A stretch of 64,000 nt of DNA, from the NCBI RefSeq assembly GCF_015207425.1, contig NZ_JADEWZ010000007.1, forward strand, positions 62,001-126,000, given 5' to 3'. Source of the stretch: Lusitaniella coriacea LEGE 07157. Its GTDB lineage: Bacteria; Cyanobacteriota; Cyanobacteriia; Cyanobacteriales; Spirulinaceae. This document shows positions 45,523 through 53,670 of this stretch, piece after piece; position 1 is the stretch's first letter; every line of letters starts with the position of its first letter. Position numbers and translations under genes: made by a program. Under the pieces are notes generated by a model. That model saw only the letters and a list, made by a program, of their open reading frames with translations. It had not been told where the DNA came from and did no database searches.

Positions 45523-45898
45523 TACCAACATCCTCGTTCGCTACCTCACCCGTGACGATGAGCATCAATGGCGACAAGCCACCGATCTGATCCAGAAAAA
45601 GCAACCCTGTTTTATTACCAACATCGTCCTCTGCGAACTGGTTTGGGTGCTTAGAGGTACAAGTTACCGTTTCCAGAAGGATGCAATCACCAATGTTCTG
45701 GAGGTTATGCTTCACAGTGCTGCTTTTGAATTTGAAAATCGTTCTACTGTCGATCGAGCGTTACAGCGATATAAACAAGGTAAAGCAGACTTTTCTGACT
45801 ACCTCATTGGGGCAACATCTCGTCAAGTCGGTTGTACAGAAACCGCGAGTTTTAATGGCAAGCTGAAAGGTGAGGAAGGATTTCGTTGTTTGAAATAA
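45509..45898 (+). CDS. VapC-like PIN-domain toxin
   Basis: The protein has 129 residues. PIN acidic residues are seen at Asp5 (GLDTNILVRYL), Glu43 (CELVWVL), and Asp94/Asp97 (KADFSDYLI). A fourth, usually TFDxKL, is here SFNGKL (Asn in place of Asp). PIN toxins are Mg-dependent RNases that cleave tRNA or rRNA. The loss of the fourth acidic residue does not always abolish activity. It lies directly after its antitoxin. Confidence 0.85.
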   Translation: MIGLDTNILVRYLTRDDEHQWRQATDLIQKKQPCFITNIVLCELVWVLRGTSYRFQKDAITNVLEVMLHSAAFEFENRSTVDRALQRYKQGKADFSDYLIGATSRQVGCTETASFNGKLKGEEGFRCLK

Positions 45899-46017
45899 CA
45901 AGAGCCAACTAACTCAGTATTATCTCTTGGGGCGTAGTGTTTGCAAGCGTGTAATCGAGATATCATACGAGCAATTAGAGTCCAAGCATCTGTTAGCGCT
46001 CGTCGTAATGTTACGGA

Positions 46018-46185
46018 ATGAAAGGTTTGATGGTAAGTATAACTGTTGATGAAATCCAGCGCGATCCACTAAAGTACCTGCGCCAAGTCGAAGCAGGTGA
46101 AACTCTTGTAATTGTGCGCTTCGATCGACCCATTGCCGAGCTTAGACCGATTGCTAGCAATCAACAATTGCGTTCATGCGCTTAA
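46018..46185 (+). CDS. Phd/YefM-type antitoxin without adjacent cognate toxin
   Basis: A 55-codon frame from ATG 46018 (or 51 codons from ATG 46030). VSITVDEIQRDPLKYLRQVEAGETLVIVRFDRPIAELRPI is split here as VSITVDEIQRDPLKYL and RQVEAGETLVIV, then FDRPIAELRPI, the typical Phd fold. The C-terminal toxin-binding part is very short (ASNQQLRSCA). The usual Doc, RelE or PIN partner does not follow. The next gene encodes a HEPN-motif protein 43 bp downstream, which could be a partner. Confidence 0.8.
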   Translation: MKGLMVSITVDEIQRDPLKYLRQVEAGETLVIVRFDRPIAELRPIASNQQLRSCA

Positions 46186-46227
46186 GCTTAATAGTACGTT
46201 GAGTTTAATTGAGAAAAGGAGATTTTG

Positions 46228-46950
46228 ATGGATAGTCATTTGTTTAGAAAAGGTCGATGGGTAATAGATTTGTCAGATAATGATGTGCATAGGCATTTGC
46301 AGGAAGACGGGCTTTCTCAAGATACTTTTCTCATACTGAAATACTTCCTACACTTGCTGTTTATAGATACTAGAAAGCTTGGAATAAATGAATTCTCGGA
46401 TCGCAACAGTGAAATCAAAGATGCTGTCCTTAATGTGATGCAACAGAAATATGATTCCGCAGCGCGGACGTTAAGTGCGGTAATCGAAGGAATTGTAACG
46501 AAAACTTTGATAAATGATGGTTGTTTAGTTGAGCAAAAATGCTACCCCACCTGGACAGGGAGATTTCACGATCATCCAGAACCAAAAAATTTTCACCAGC
46601 TTCTCGAAGGAGCCTTACGCGATCCACGATCCCGAATTGGGAGAACTATCGACTACCCTCCTTCAGAGGAAATTTTCCACGTAAGCGAAATGATCCGAAA
46701 TCCATTAGCTCATGGGACAATGTCAGTAGGAACTTTTGAAGATTATAAGGTTCTGTTCTTCCTTCTGATTCTGCTTTATCATGACATCGTGAATCCACAT
46801 AATTACGAGGGGAATCATAAGTATTTAAAGTGGGCAGAACGAATGCGTGTGAATCTGCGATTAAGGGGTATGACTCCGACCAACAGTGAACTTGAAGCTC
46901 TAGCGAGTAAAGAAGGTCTCGATCTGATAGAACTTCGGAAGAACTTATAA
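46228..46950 (+). CDS. HEPN-motif protein, unknown function
   Basis: The protein has 240 residues. ATG 46228 follows AAAAGGAG; the TTG at 46225 is less likely. The sequence is helical. Near the C-terminal third it has MIRNPLAHGTMS, an R-x4-H motif as in HEPN ribonucleases, preceded by a helix-rich region (AARTLSAVIEGIVTKTLIND) and followed by a hydrophobic helix (YKVLFFLLILLYHD). This layout resembles the Abi-C/DUF-type HEPN domains found with toxin-antitoxin and abortive-infection systems. No signal peptide or clear membrane segment. I do not recognise a named family. The motif alone cannot prove RNase activity. Confidence 0.65.
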   Translation: MDSHLFRKGRWVIDLSDNDVHRHLQEDGLSQDTFLILKYFLHLLFIDTRKLGINEFSDRNSEIKDAVLNVMQQKYDSAARTLSAVIEGIVTKTLINDGCLVEQKCYPTWTGRFHDHPEPKNFHQLLEGALRDPRSRIGRTIDYPPSEEIFHVSEMIRNPLAHGTMSVGTFEDYKVLFFLLILLYHDIVNPHNYEGNHKYLKWAERMRVNLRLRGMTPTNSELEALASKEGLDLIELRKNL

Positions 46951-47144
46951 AGAGAATTCTGTTCAATGAGGTTCTCCAGACAACGCTTGATTTCTCCTTT
47001 CCTCCGCTCCCGCTCTGGTCGATTACAGCCAAACACCACTAAGGCTTAATATTTTTCCTAAAAAGCTGAGTTTGCTTGAGTCGCGTATCTTTCCAGCTAC
47101 GAAAAAGACTTCCTTCGAGTCAAGAGATGGACGGATGGGACGTA

Positions 47145-47195
47145 GTAGAGGGCGAGTAAGGTTGCACCTCCCAATCCTCCCGCGATCGCGGAATT
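47145..47195. repeat. 51-bp direct repeat, right copy
   Basis: It matches 45063-45113 in the same orientation (GTAGAG, GCGAGTAAGGTTG, CCTC, CAATCCTC, CGCGATCGCG blocks). Confidence 0.8.
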
Positions 47196-47223
47196 GATGA
47201 AACTCTTTCTCTTTTAGGGTTTT

Positions 47224-47246
47224 GGGCGCAAGCATTGCGCCCCTAC
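47224..47246. repeat. 23-bp palindromic repeat (inverted copy of 22862-22884)
   Basis: GGGCGCAAGCATTGCGCCCC and TAC follow in order; the reverse complement equals 22862-22884 exactly. Confidence 0.8.
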
Positions 47247-47409
47247 TGACTTATTTTTATCGGGTACGCGATTGTTTTTTAGAGAACGCGATCGCGGTTT
47301 CAAGATTTTTCCCCAGTCCGCGATCGTTCTGAAACACAGTTGACTAATGACTGTTGACGGCTATAACTTAGCCGAGTAGGATAGTTCAACTTGGGCTACT
47401 CTTATCGGT

Positions 47410-48093
47410 TTATGGCGAAGCGTACAAACCAATTTCAAACAAATCTCGCGCGCCTGTTATGCCCTGTCCCACAAACAACAGTAGGGCAATACAATTCAAA
47501 ATAATATGCAAATTGCGCCAGCGATTTGAGCGATCCTGGTAAATTTCCTGAATAATTGCCAGAGAAATAATCATCAAAATTGTCGCGATTGTTCCGTAGT
47601 AAAAATGGGAAAAATACCATTGGTTATCGCGTCGAAAGATTAAGGACTTATCGATTATTCCTAACTTGTCTGTAAAGCTGAGAATCAGCAAACCCCCACT
47701 ACTCAGAACTGCAAAAATTGTCCGCCACAGTCGCTCTCTTGCCCGATACAGCAAGGCAAAGGAAGCAATTGTCGCCACACCCATTAACAGAATAAAAATG
47801 GCTTGGCTGCGGTAAGTCTCAAGCAGATTGCCTTGAATAAACCCTTTGGTGGTGATGGCATACCCCGTACCCAAAAACCAAACGCCGACAACTGCGCCTG
47901 CTAGCCAGCGTCCTATGCTAACGTGTTCTCGCCCGACAACTGGGGGAATCTTACTCTTCCCACCCTGTGGGGCGATTTGCAGGCGGCGTTGGCGAGTTTG
48001 CCAAGCAAAATTGACAACAATGCCAATTAAGGGGAAAACGAAAATAATCGCGATCGCGGGATGAATTATACCCGCCCATTGTGTCGCATTCAT
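47410..48093 (-). CDS. DUF4079 integral membrane protein
   Basis: The protein has 227 residues and about six membrane helices. It begins MNATQWAGIIHPAIAIIFV, with histidines near helix ends as in DUF4079 proteins, which may bind heme like cytochrome b561-type proteins. It follows the DM13 lipoprotein gene by 25 bp on the same strand, which suggests one operon. The function is unknown. Confidence 0.8.
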   Translation of the reverse strand: MNATQWAGIIHPAIAIIFVFPLIGIVVNFAWQTRQRRLQIAPQGGKSKIPPVVGREHVSIGRWLAGAVVGVWFLGTGYAITTKGFIQGNLLETYRSQAIFILLMGVATIASFALLYRARERLWRTIFAVLSSGGLLILSFTDKLGIIDKSLIFRRDNQWYFSHFYYGTIATILMIISLAIIQEIYQDRSNRWRNLHIILNCIALLLFVGQGITGARDLFEIGLYASP

Positions 48094-48118
48094 AAGACTT
48101 TAACTCAAAAAAGGATCG

Positions 48119-48577
48119 TTATTGACTCAACGGCGCATAGCCGAACGTTGCATTGAACTGACGGCACCAGATTACCACCGAACCAAACTCATCGGGATTT
48201 GTCCCCGCCGGAATTTCGTATCGTTGCGTTCCGTTGGTATTTTGCAATTCTCCCAAATTGAGATAATCCGCATCTTGATAGCTTTTGGGTTCCGACTCGC
48301 GGTGCAAAAGCACGAATACATCGGGACCGCTTCCAGTTTCAAACGCCTCATCCAATTCCAAGTAGCGTTTATCCCCTTCTGTTACGACTGAAACGATCCC
48401 TTGCGTCGTTTTTTCTCCGGTGACAAAGGTTCCAGATACGGTATCGGAAGAGGGGTTTGCCGACGCAATGGGGGTTGGCGTGGGTTCTGCAACTTGAGGC
48501 ACAGGCGGCTCTTTTTGGGTGCAACCGACCGCTAAACTCGCAACAATCCCCAATACGACAAGTCCATTAAACTTCAT
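48119..48577 (-). CDS. DM13-domain lipoprotein
   Basis: The protein has 152 residues. A lipobox LAVGC marks lipid attachment at about Cys19. A proline-rich linker is followed by the DM13 domain (SGTFVTGEKTTQGIVSVV, SGPDVFVLLHRES, and the conserved VVIWCRQFNATFGYAPL with its cysteine). DM13 domains are proposed to take part in electron transfer or cysteine redox reactions. It is the first gene of a pair with DUF4079. Confidence 0.88.
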   Translation of the reverse strand: MKFNGLVVLGIVASLAVGCTQKEPPVPQVAEPTPTPIASANPSSDTVSGTFVTGEKTTQGIVSVVTEGDKRYLELDEAFETGSGPDVFVLLHRESEPKSYQDADYLNLGELQNTNGTQRYEIPAGTNPDEFGSVVIWCRQFNATFGYAPLSQ

Positions 48578-48859
48578 CGCGTTTGCTCCTCAAAATTTTC
48601 ATCTTCACTCTAATCATCCAGCAGAAAAGCGAGAAGGAACTGAAGGGAAACTGAAGAAATCCTGAGATGTTTGGCGTAGGATTTATTGCGGTCGCAAAAG
48701 TGTCAGCATTCAGCTTTTAAGAGTACTCCAATCAATAGAGCAATCCTCACTCTGGTGAGGTGCAAAACTTGAAGCTAAAGGGAAATAGGAAACAGATAAA
48801 TGTCCCTATTGAACAACTTTTTTTTGGGGTACTCTTAAGCCGACGGCTGAAGGCTTATT

Positions 48860-51565
48860 CTATTCCTTACTTTGAGTTGAGCTTTTCTTAGCGGTCGTTT
48901 TCTTGGCAGTGGTTTTCTTGGCGGTTGTCTTCTTAGCAGTCGTTTTCTTGGCAGTAGTCTTTTTAGCAGAGGTTTTTTTAGCGGTTGTCTTTTTCTTCGT
49001 TGTTGTTCTCTTCTTCGTCTTCGTTGCAGCCTTATCTGCCAACAATTTTACTGCCGTTTCCAAACTCACCGACTCCACTGTTTCCCCCTCTGGCACGCCG
49101 ACATTTACCTTCCCGTGCTTGATATATTTGCCGTAAGGACCTTCATAAATATTGACGGGTTCCTTATCTTCTGGATGTTCGCCCAACTCCCGCAGGGGGG
49201 CTTTCGTCTTACCACCGCCGCGTCCCCGTTTCGGTTCGGCGAGGAGTTCTAATGCCCGTTCGAGAGAGATGGTCAAAACATCGTCAGTTTTTTTGAGGGA
49301 ACGATAATCCTTGCCTTCCTTTCCTTGGTCGTGAACCACGTAGGGCCCAAAACGCCCCAAACTGGTCTTAATCGGCGCGCCTGTGGCAGGATGAGTGCCT
49401 AGGGTGCGAGGAAGCGCCAGCAATCCCACCGCCATTTCCAAGGTGACATCTTCGAGTTTGACCCCTTTAGGTAGAGACGAGCGTTTGGGTTTGGGATTTT
49501 CCTCGGTTTTTTCCCCAAGCTGAACGTAAGGACCGTAATTCCCCGTTAAGGAGTAAATGGCTTCCCCTGTTTCCGGATGCAGCCCAATTTTATCGGGCCC
49601 ATCGAGTTTTTGGCGCACTAAATTGGCAACCTGTTCGGGATTGAGGTCGGCGGGGGTCAAATCCGGGGGAATGGATGCGGTGACCGCAGTATCGCCGTTT
49701 TGCACTTCGATGTAGGGCCCAAATTTGCCAATTTTCACCTTGGCATCGAGGTTCTCCAGTTGCACGGCTTTTGCGGAACTGGGTTCGATGTCCTTGGCTC
49801 TCACTTGAACTAGGGTTTCTAAACCCTGTTCTCCCAGGTAAAATTCCTTGAGGTAGGGTAGCCATTGTTCTTCTCCCGTGGCGATTTCATCGAGGGTTTG
49901 CTCCATTCTGGAAGTGAAGTGAGGATCGACGAGATCCGGGAAATGTTCTTCGAGAAGGCGGGTGACGGCGAAGGCGGTGAAGGTAGGGACGAGGGCTTTG
50001 TTGCGCATTTGCGCGTAACCGCGATCGATAATCGTGCTGAGGATTGTCGCGTAGGTACTGGGGCGACCAATGCCTCTGCTTTCTAAGGTTTTGACAAGGG
50101 AGGCTTCGGTGTAACGGGCGGGGGGTTGCGTTTCGTGTTCGATCGCGTCCAGTTCTTTGCAAGTGGGTGTATCGCCCACCTGGAGAGGGGGGAGAATCAC
50201 TTCTTGGTTTTCCAATGCCGCATCAGGATCGTCCGATCCTTCCACATAAGCGCGAAAGAAACCGGGGAAGTCAATACGCTTGCCCGTGGCTCTAAATCCG
50301 GCATTTTCCACATCAATGGTGACAGCGATTTGGGTGAGGCGCGCATTTGCCATTTGACACGCTACCGTGCGCTTCCAAATCAGATCGTAGAGGGAAAACT
50401 CGCGACTGGATAAACCCGTCTCTTGGGGGGTGCGAAAGCGCTCTCCGGCAGGACGAATGGCTTCGTGGGCTTCTTGCGCCCCTTTGCTTTTGCTGGTGTA
50501 TTGTTTGGGTTTGGGGCTGAGGTATTGTTTGCCGTACATTTCCTCCACACAGGAACGAGCCGCCGCGATCGCCTGTTGGGACAAATGCACCGAATCCGTC
50601 CGCATATAGGTGATGTAACCCTCCTCGTAGAGCTTCTGGGCAACGCGCATTGTATCTTTCGCAGAAATCCCCAGTTTGCGGTTGGCTTCCTGTTGCAGGG
50701 TGGAGGTGGTGAAAGGGGGCGCGGGTTTGCGGGTGGTGGGGCGCTCCTCGGTGTTGCTCACCGTCCAGGTTTTATCAAAAATTTTCTCTTTGAGCGCGAT
50801 CGCGTCCGCTTCATTTAACAGCACGACATCCCGCCCTTCAACAATTCTCCCGGTATTGGGATCGAAATCGCTCCCTGTGGCAATTTTCTTCCCGTCCACG
50901 GTGGCGAGTTTGGCATCAAAGGGACTTTTCTCTTGCTGCAAAACGGCTTTTAAATCCCAATATCCTCCCGATTGGAACAACCGCCGCTCTCGTTCTCGCT
51001 GCACCAATAAGCGCACGGAAACCGATTGCACGCGCCCCGCCGACAATCCAAAAGCAATTTTCTTCCACAGCAGAGGAGACAGGGTATAACCCACCAAGCG
51101 ATCCAAAATTCTGCGGGTTTCTTGGGCGCGAACCAAGTTCTCATCAACATTGCGGCAATCGTCCAGCGCTTTACGAATCGCCTCGCGGGTAATTTCGTGA
51201 AACACCATGCGCTTGATGGGAACTTTGGGTTTGAGAACTTGTTGGAGATGCCAACTAATACTTTCCCCTTCGCGATCTTCGTCTGTGGCAAGAATCAACT
51301 CATCCGCGACTTTGAGGGCGGCTTTGAGTTCTTTAACCACTTGCTTCTTGTTTTTCGGAACGACGTAAAGAGGTTCAAAATTCGACCGGACATTTACACC
51401 AAGCTGCGACCAATCTTCTTTCTTGTAGGTCGCTGGAATTTCGTCCGCAGAGGAAGGAAGATCGCGAATATGACCCATTGAAGCTTCAACCCGATAATTA
51501 GAAGGCAGATAGTTCCGAATGGTGCGAGCTTTGGTGGGAGATTCAACTATGACGAGCGTTGACAT
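48860..51565 (-). CDS. topA: DNA topoisomerase I with lysine-rich repeat tail
   Basis: The protein has 901 residues. Toprim opens with [17 protein letters not shown] and [10 protein letters not shown]. The catalytic tyrosine is Tyr320 in [10 protein letters not shown]. Type IA motifs [13 protein letters not shown] and [11 protein letters not shown] are present. Instead of C-terminal zinc fingers, three or four Toprim_C-type repeats ([42 protein letters not shown]) occur. The last 50 residues are AKKTT pentamers, a basic tail likely to bind DNA. The enzyme relaxes negative supercoils. It is monocistronic. Confidence 0.95.
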   Translation of the reverse strand: MSTLVIVESPTKARTIRNYLPSNYRVEASMGHIRDLPSSADEIPATYKKEDWSQLGVNVRSNFEPLYVVPKNKKQVVKELKAALKVADELILATDEDREGESISWHLQQVLKPKVPIKRMVFHEITREAIRKALDDCRNVDENLVRAQETRRILDRLVGYTLSPLLWKKIAFGLSAGRVQSVSVRLLVQRERERRLFQSGGYWDLKAVLQQEKSPFDAKLATVDGKKIATGSDFDPNTGRIVEGRDVVLLNEADAIALKEKIFDKTWTVSNTEERPTTRKPAPPFTTSTLQQEANRKLGISAKDTMRVAQKLYEEGYITYMRTDSVHLSQQAIAAARSCVEEMYGKQYLSPKPKQYTSKSKGAQEAHEAIRPAGERFRTPQETGLSSREFSLYDLIWKRTVACQMANARLTQIAVTIDVENAGFRATGKRIDFPGFFRAYVEGSDDPDAALENQEVILPPLQVGDTPTCKELDAIEHETQPPARYTEASLVKTLESRGIGRPSTYATILSTIIDRGYAQMRNKALVPTFTAFAVTRLLEEHFPDLVDPHFTSRMEQTLDEIATGEEQWLPYLKEFYLGEQGLETLVQVRAKDIEPSSAKAVQLENLDAKVKIGKFGPYIEVQNGDTAVTASIPPDLTPADLNPEQVANLVRQKLDGPDKIGLHPETGEAIYSLTGNYGPYVQLGEKTEENPKPKRSSLPKGVKLEDVTLEMAVGLLALPRTLGTHPATGAPIKTSLGRFGPYVVHDQGKEGKDYRSLKKTDDVLTISLERALELLAEPKRGRGGGKTKAPLRELGEHPEDKEPVNIYEGPYGKYIKHGKVNVGVPEGETVESVSLETAVKLLADKAATKTKKRTTTKKKTTAKKTSAKKTTAKKTTAKKTTAKKTTAKKTTAKKSSTQSKE

Positions 51566-52016
51566 AAGGAAAATTTATCTTCCAAGACAAAAGTAAAATG
51601 GTGTTTCGCGAAGGTGTTTTGCAGGAGCGTCAGGATGAGGTATGGGAGATGATAGCGAGCGATCGCCTCGACAATATTAGAATTGCTTCCCCCCATCCAT
51701 TGCCCTATGATGCCGCCTTATATTTAATACCTATACCAAAATCTCAGGGGAAAGTAAGGGGGAAATCTCGTATATTTCAACTTTTCCTCAATTGACTTTT
51801 AGTTCACCATAGCGGCAATTTTGCCGATCGACATCGGCGGACAGTCAGATTGGGGATAGACAAAGGGGGGGGAAATGAAGGAAGATTGCGGGTTAAGATG
51901 ATCTGTAAAGGTTTTTGAACAGCGCTCGGTCATTTGTTGAGGGGTTGGCAACGGGTCGCGAGTTTTTGAGCCAATTGCCAATCGCCAATCACTTTTTTTG
52001 AATGGGTCTAAAGGTT
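51566..52016. other. Intergenic region, no gene seen
   Basis: This 451-bp region separates the divergent topA and ndhB genes and should hold both promoters. A 65-codon frame (51598-51795) has no family resemblance and is probably chance. Near 52010-52014 AAAGG is a weak ribosome site before the chosen ndhB start. Confidence 0.5.
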
Positions 52017-53600
52017 ATGGACTTTTCTAGTAATATTGCTGCTCAGCTCAATGCTGGGGCTATTCTGCCGGAAGGAATTGTCATTGTCACGCTGATGTTG
52101 GTGTTAGTGGGGGATCTGATTGCGGGACGACGCGCGTCTCGTTGGTTGCCTTACTTCGCGATCGCGGGTTTATTGGCTTCCTTGGCAGCGCTCTATTTGC
52201 AATGGGATGCGCCCAATACTCTATCGTTTTTTGGCGGTTTCAATGCCGATAATCTCAGTATCGCGTTTCGCGGAATTATCGCTCTCTCGACTGCGGTGAC
52301 AATTTCAATGTCGGTGCGCTATATCGAACAATCGGGAACGTCTTTAGCGGAATTCGTGGCAATTTTACTAACGGCAACTCTGGGGGGAATGTTCCTCTCT
52401 GGTGCTAGCGATCTGGTCACGATCTTTGTTGCGTTGGAAACCTTGAGTATTTCCTCGTACTTGATGACGGGATATACCAAGCGCGATCCCCGTTCCAATG
52501 AAGCAGCACTGAAGTATTTGTTAATTGGGGCGGCAAGTTCGGCGATTTTCCTCTACGGTCTTTCGCTGCTTTACGGCTTGTCGGGCGGAGAAACCAATCT
52601 GAGCGCGATCGCGTCGGCATTGGAAATAAGCGGAAGCAGTCAATCTTTGGGCATCGCCGTCGCATTAGTGTTCGCGATCGCGGGAATTGCCTTTAAAATT
52701 TCTGCGGTTCCCTTCCACCAGTGGACACCGGATGTTTACGAAGGTTCTCCAACTCCCGTTGTTGCTTTCCTTTCTGTCGGTTCCAAAGCAGCAGGATTTG
52801 CCCTTGCGATTCGCCTCCTGGTGACCGCATTCGCCGTCGTCAGCGACGAGTGGCGCTTTATTTTTACCGCCCTTGCCATCCTTAGCATGATCTTGGGCAA
52901 TGTGGTCGCCCTCGCCCAAAGCAGCATGAAGCGAATGCTTGCCTATTCCTCCATCGGTCAAGCGGGATTCGTGATGATCGGTCTGATTGCCGGAACAGAA
53001 GCGGGCTACTCCAGCACCATTTTCTACCTCCTAATCTACCTGTTCATGAACTTGGGCGCATTCTCCTGCGTCATCCTCTTCTCCCTCCACACAGGAACCG
53101 ATCAAATTAGCGAGTATTCAGGACTCTATCAAAAAGATCCCTTGCTTACACTTGCCTTAAGCCTATTTCTCCTGTCTTTAGGTGGCATTCCACCAATGGC
53201 AGGCTTTTTTGGCAAAATTTATCTGTTTTGGGCAGGCTGGCAAGCTGGACTATACGGTTTGGTTCTACTCGCCCTGATCGCTAGCGTTGTCTCCATTTAC
53301 TACTACATTCGCGTCGTCAAAATGATGGTGGTCAAAGAACCCCACGAAATGTCAGAGACGGTGAAGAATTATCCGGAGATACGCTGGAATTTGTCGGGAA
53401 TGCGCCCCTTACAGGTGGGCTTGGTCTTATCTTTGATTGCCACTTCCCTGGCGGGAATTTTATCCGACCCGCTTTTAGGCATTGCCAAAGACTCCGTAGC
53501 AAACTCTCCTGTTTTGCAAGCCGCGATCGTTCAGCCGCTATCCCTCGCAGATCGCCGGGGCATTCCCACGGTTGAGGAAAGCGATATCGTGGTGAATTAG
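52017..53600 (+). CDS. ndhB: NAD(P)H-quinone oxidoreductase subunit 2 (NdhB)
   Basis: About 527 residues; the ATG at 52017 gives the expected [15 protein letters not shown]-terminus, and the ATG at 52002 would add five residues. About 14 membrane helices with the proton-channel signatures of the antiporter-like subunits: [39 protein letters not shown]-like segment with lysines, and [19 protein letters not shown]. NdhB is part of the membrane arm of thylakoid NDH-1, used in respiration, cyclic electron flow and CO2 uptake. Confidence 0.95.
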   Translation: MDFSSNIAAQLNAGAILPEGIVIVTLMLVLVGDLIAGRRASRWLPYFAIAGLLASLAALYLQWDAPNTLSFFGGFNADNLSIAFRGIIALSTAVTISMSVRYIEQSGTSLAEFVAILLTATLGGMFLSGASDLVTIFVALETLSISSYLMTGYTKRDPRSNEAALKYLLIGAASSAIFLYGLSLLYGLSGGETNLSAIASALEISGSSQSLGIAVALVFAIAGIAFKISAVPFHQWTPDVYEGSPTPVVAFLSVGSKAAGFALAIRLLVTAFAVVSDEWRFIFTALAILSMILGNVVALAQSSMKRMLAYSSIGQAGFVMIGLIAGTEAGYSSTIFYLLIYLFMNLGAFSCVILFSLHTGTDQISEYSGLYQKDPLLTLALSLFLLSLGGIPPMAGFFGKIYLFWAGWQAGLYGLVLLALIASVVSIYYYIRVVKMMVVKEPHEMSETVKNYPEIRWNLSGMRPLQVGLVLSLIATSLAGILSDPLLGIAKDSVANSPVLQAAIVQPLSLADRRGIPTVEESDIVVN

Positions 53601-53636
53601 ACGTTAGACGTACAGCCTCAAAATTCTAATAAAACG

Positions 53637-53659
53637 CCCTCAAGCCACTCGCTTGAGGG
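53637..53659. terminator. Hairpin terminator between convergent ndhB and FAD oxidoreductase
   Basis: CCCTCAAGC (53637-53645) pairs perfectly with GCTTGAGGG (53651-53659) across five bases. On the minus strand it is followed by CGTTTTATT, and on the plus strand by TTCATT, so it fits termination of the oxidoreductase gene best and may serve both directions. Confidence 0.75.
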
Positions 53660-53670
53660 TTCATTAATCC

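Larger units (their letters stand above)
46951..47409. other. Intergenic region with direct repeat and palindromic repeat
   Basis: This 459-bp gap holds the right 51-bp direct repeat (47145-47195), the 23-bp palindrome (47224-47246) and several HIP1 octamers. No gene is recognised. A short fragment GACTAATGACTGTTGACGGC near 47342 is similar to the interspersed repeats of this genome. Confidence 0.6.

Noticed and set aside
51598-51795. 65-codon frame upstream of topA
   Set aside because: No ribosome site, no recognisable family, and a low-complexity end. It is probably chance, although I cannot exclude a small gene.
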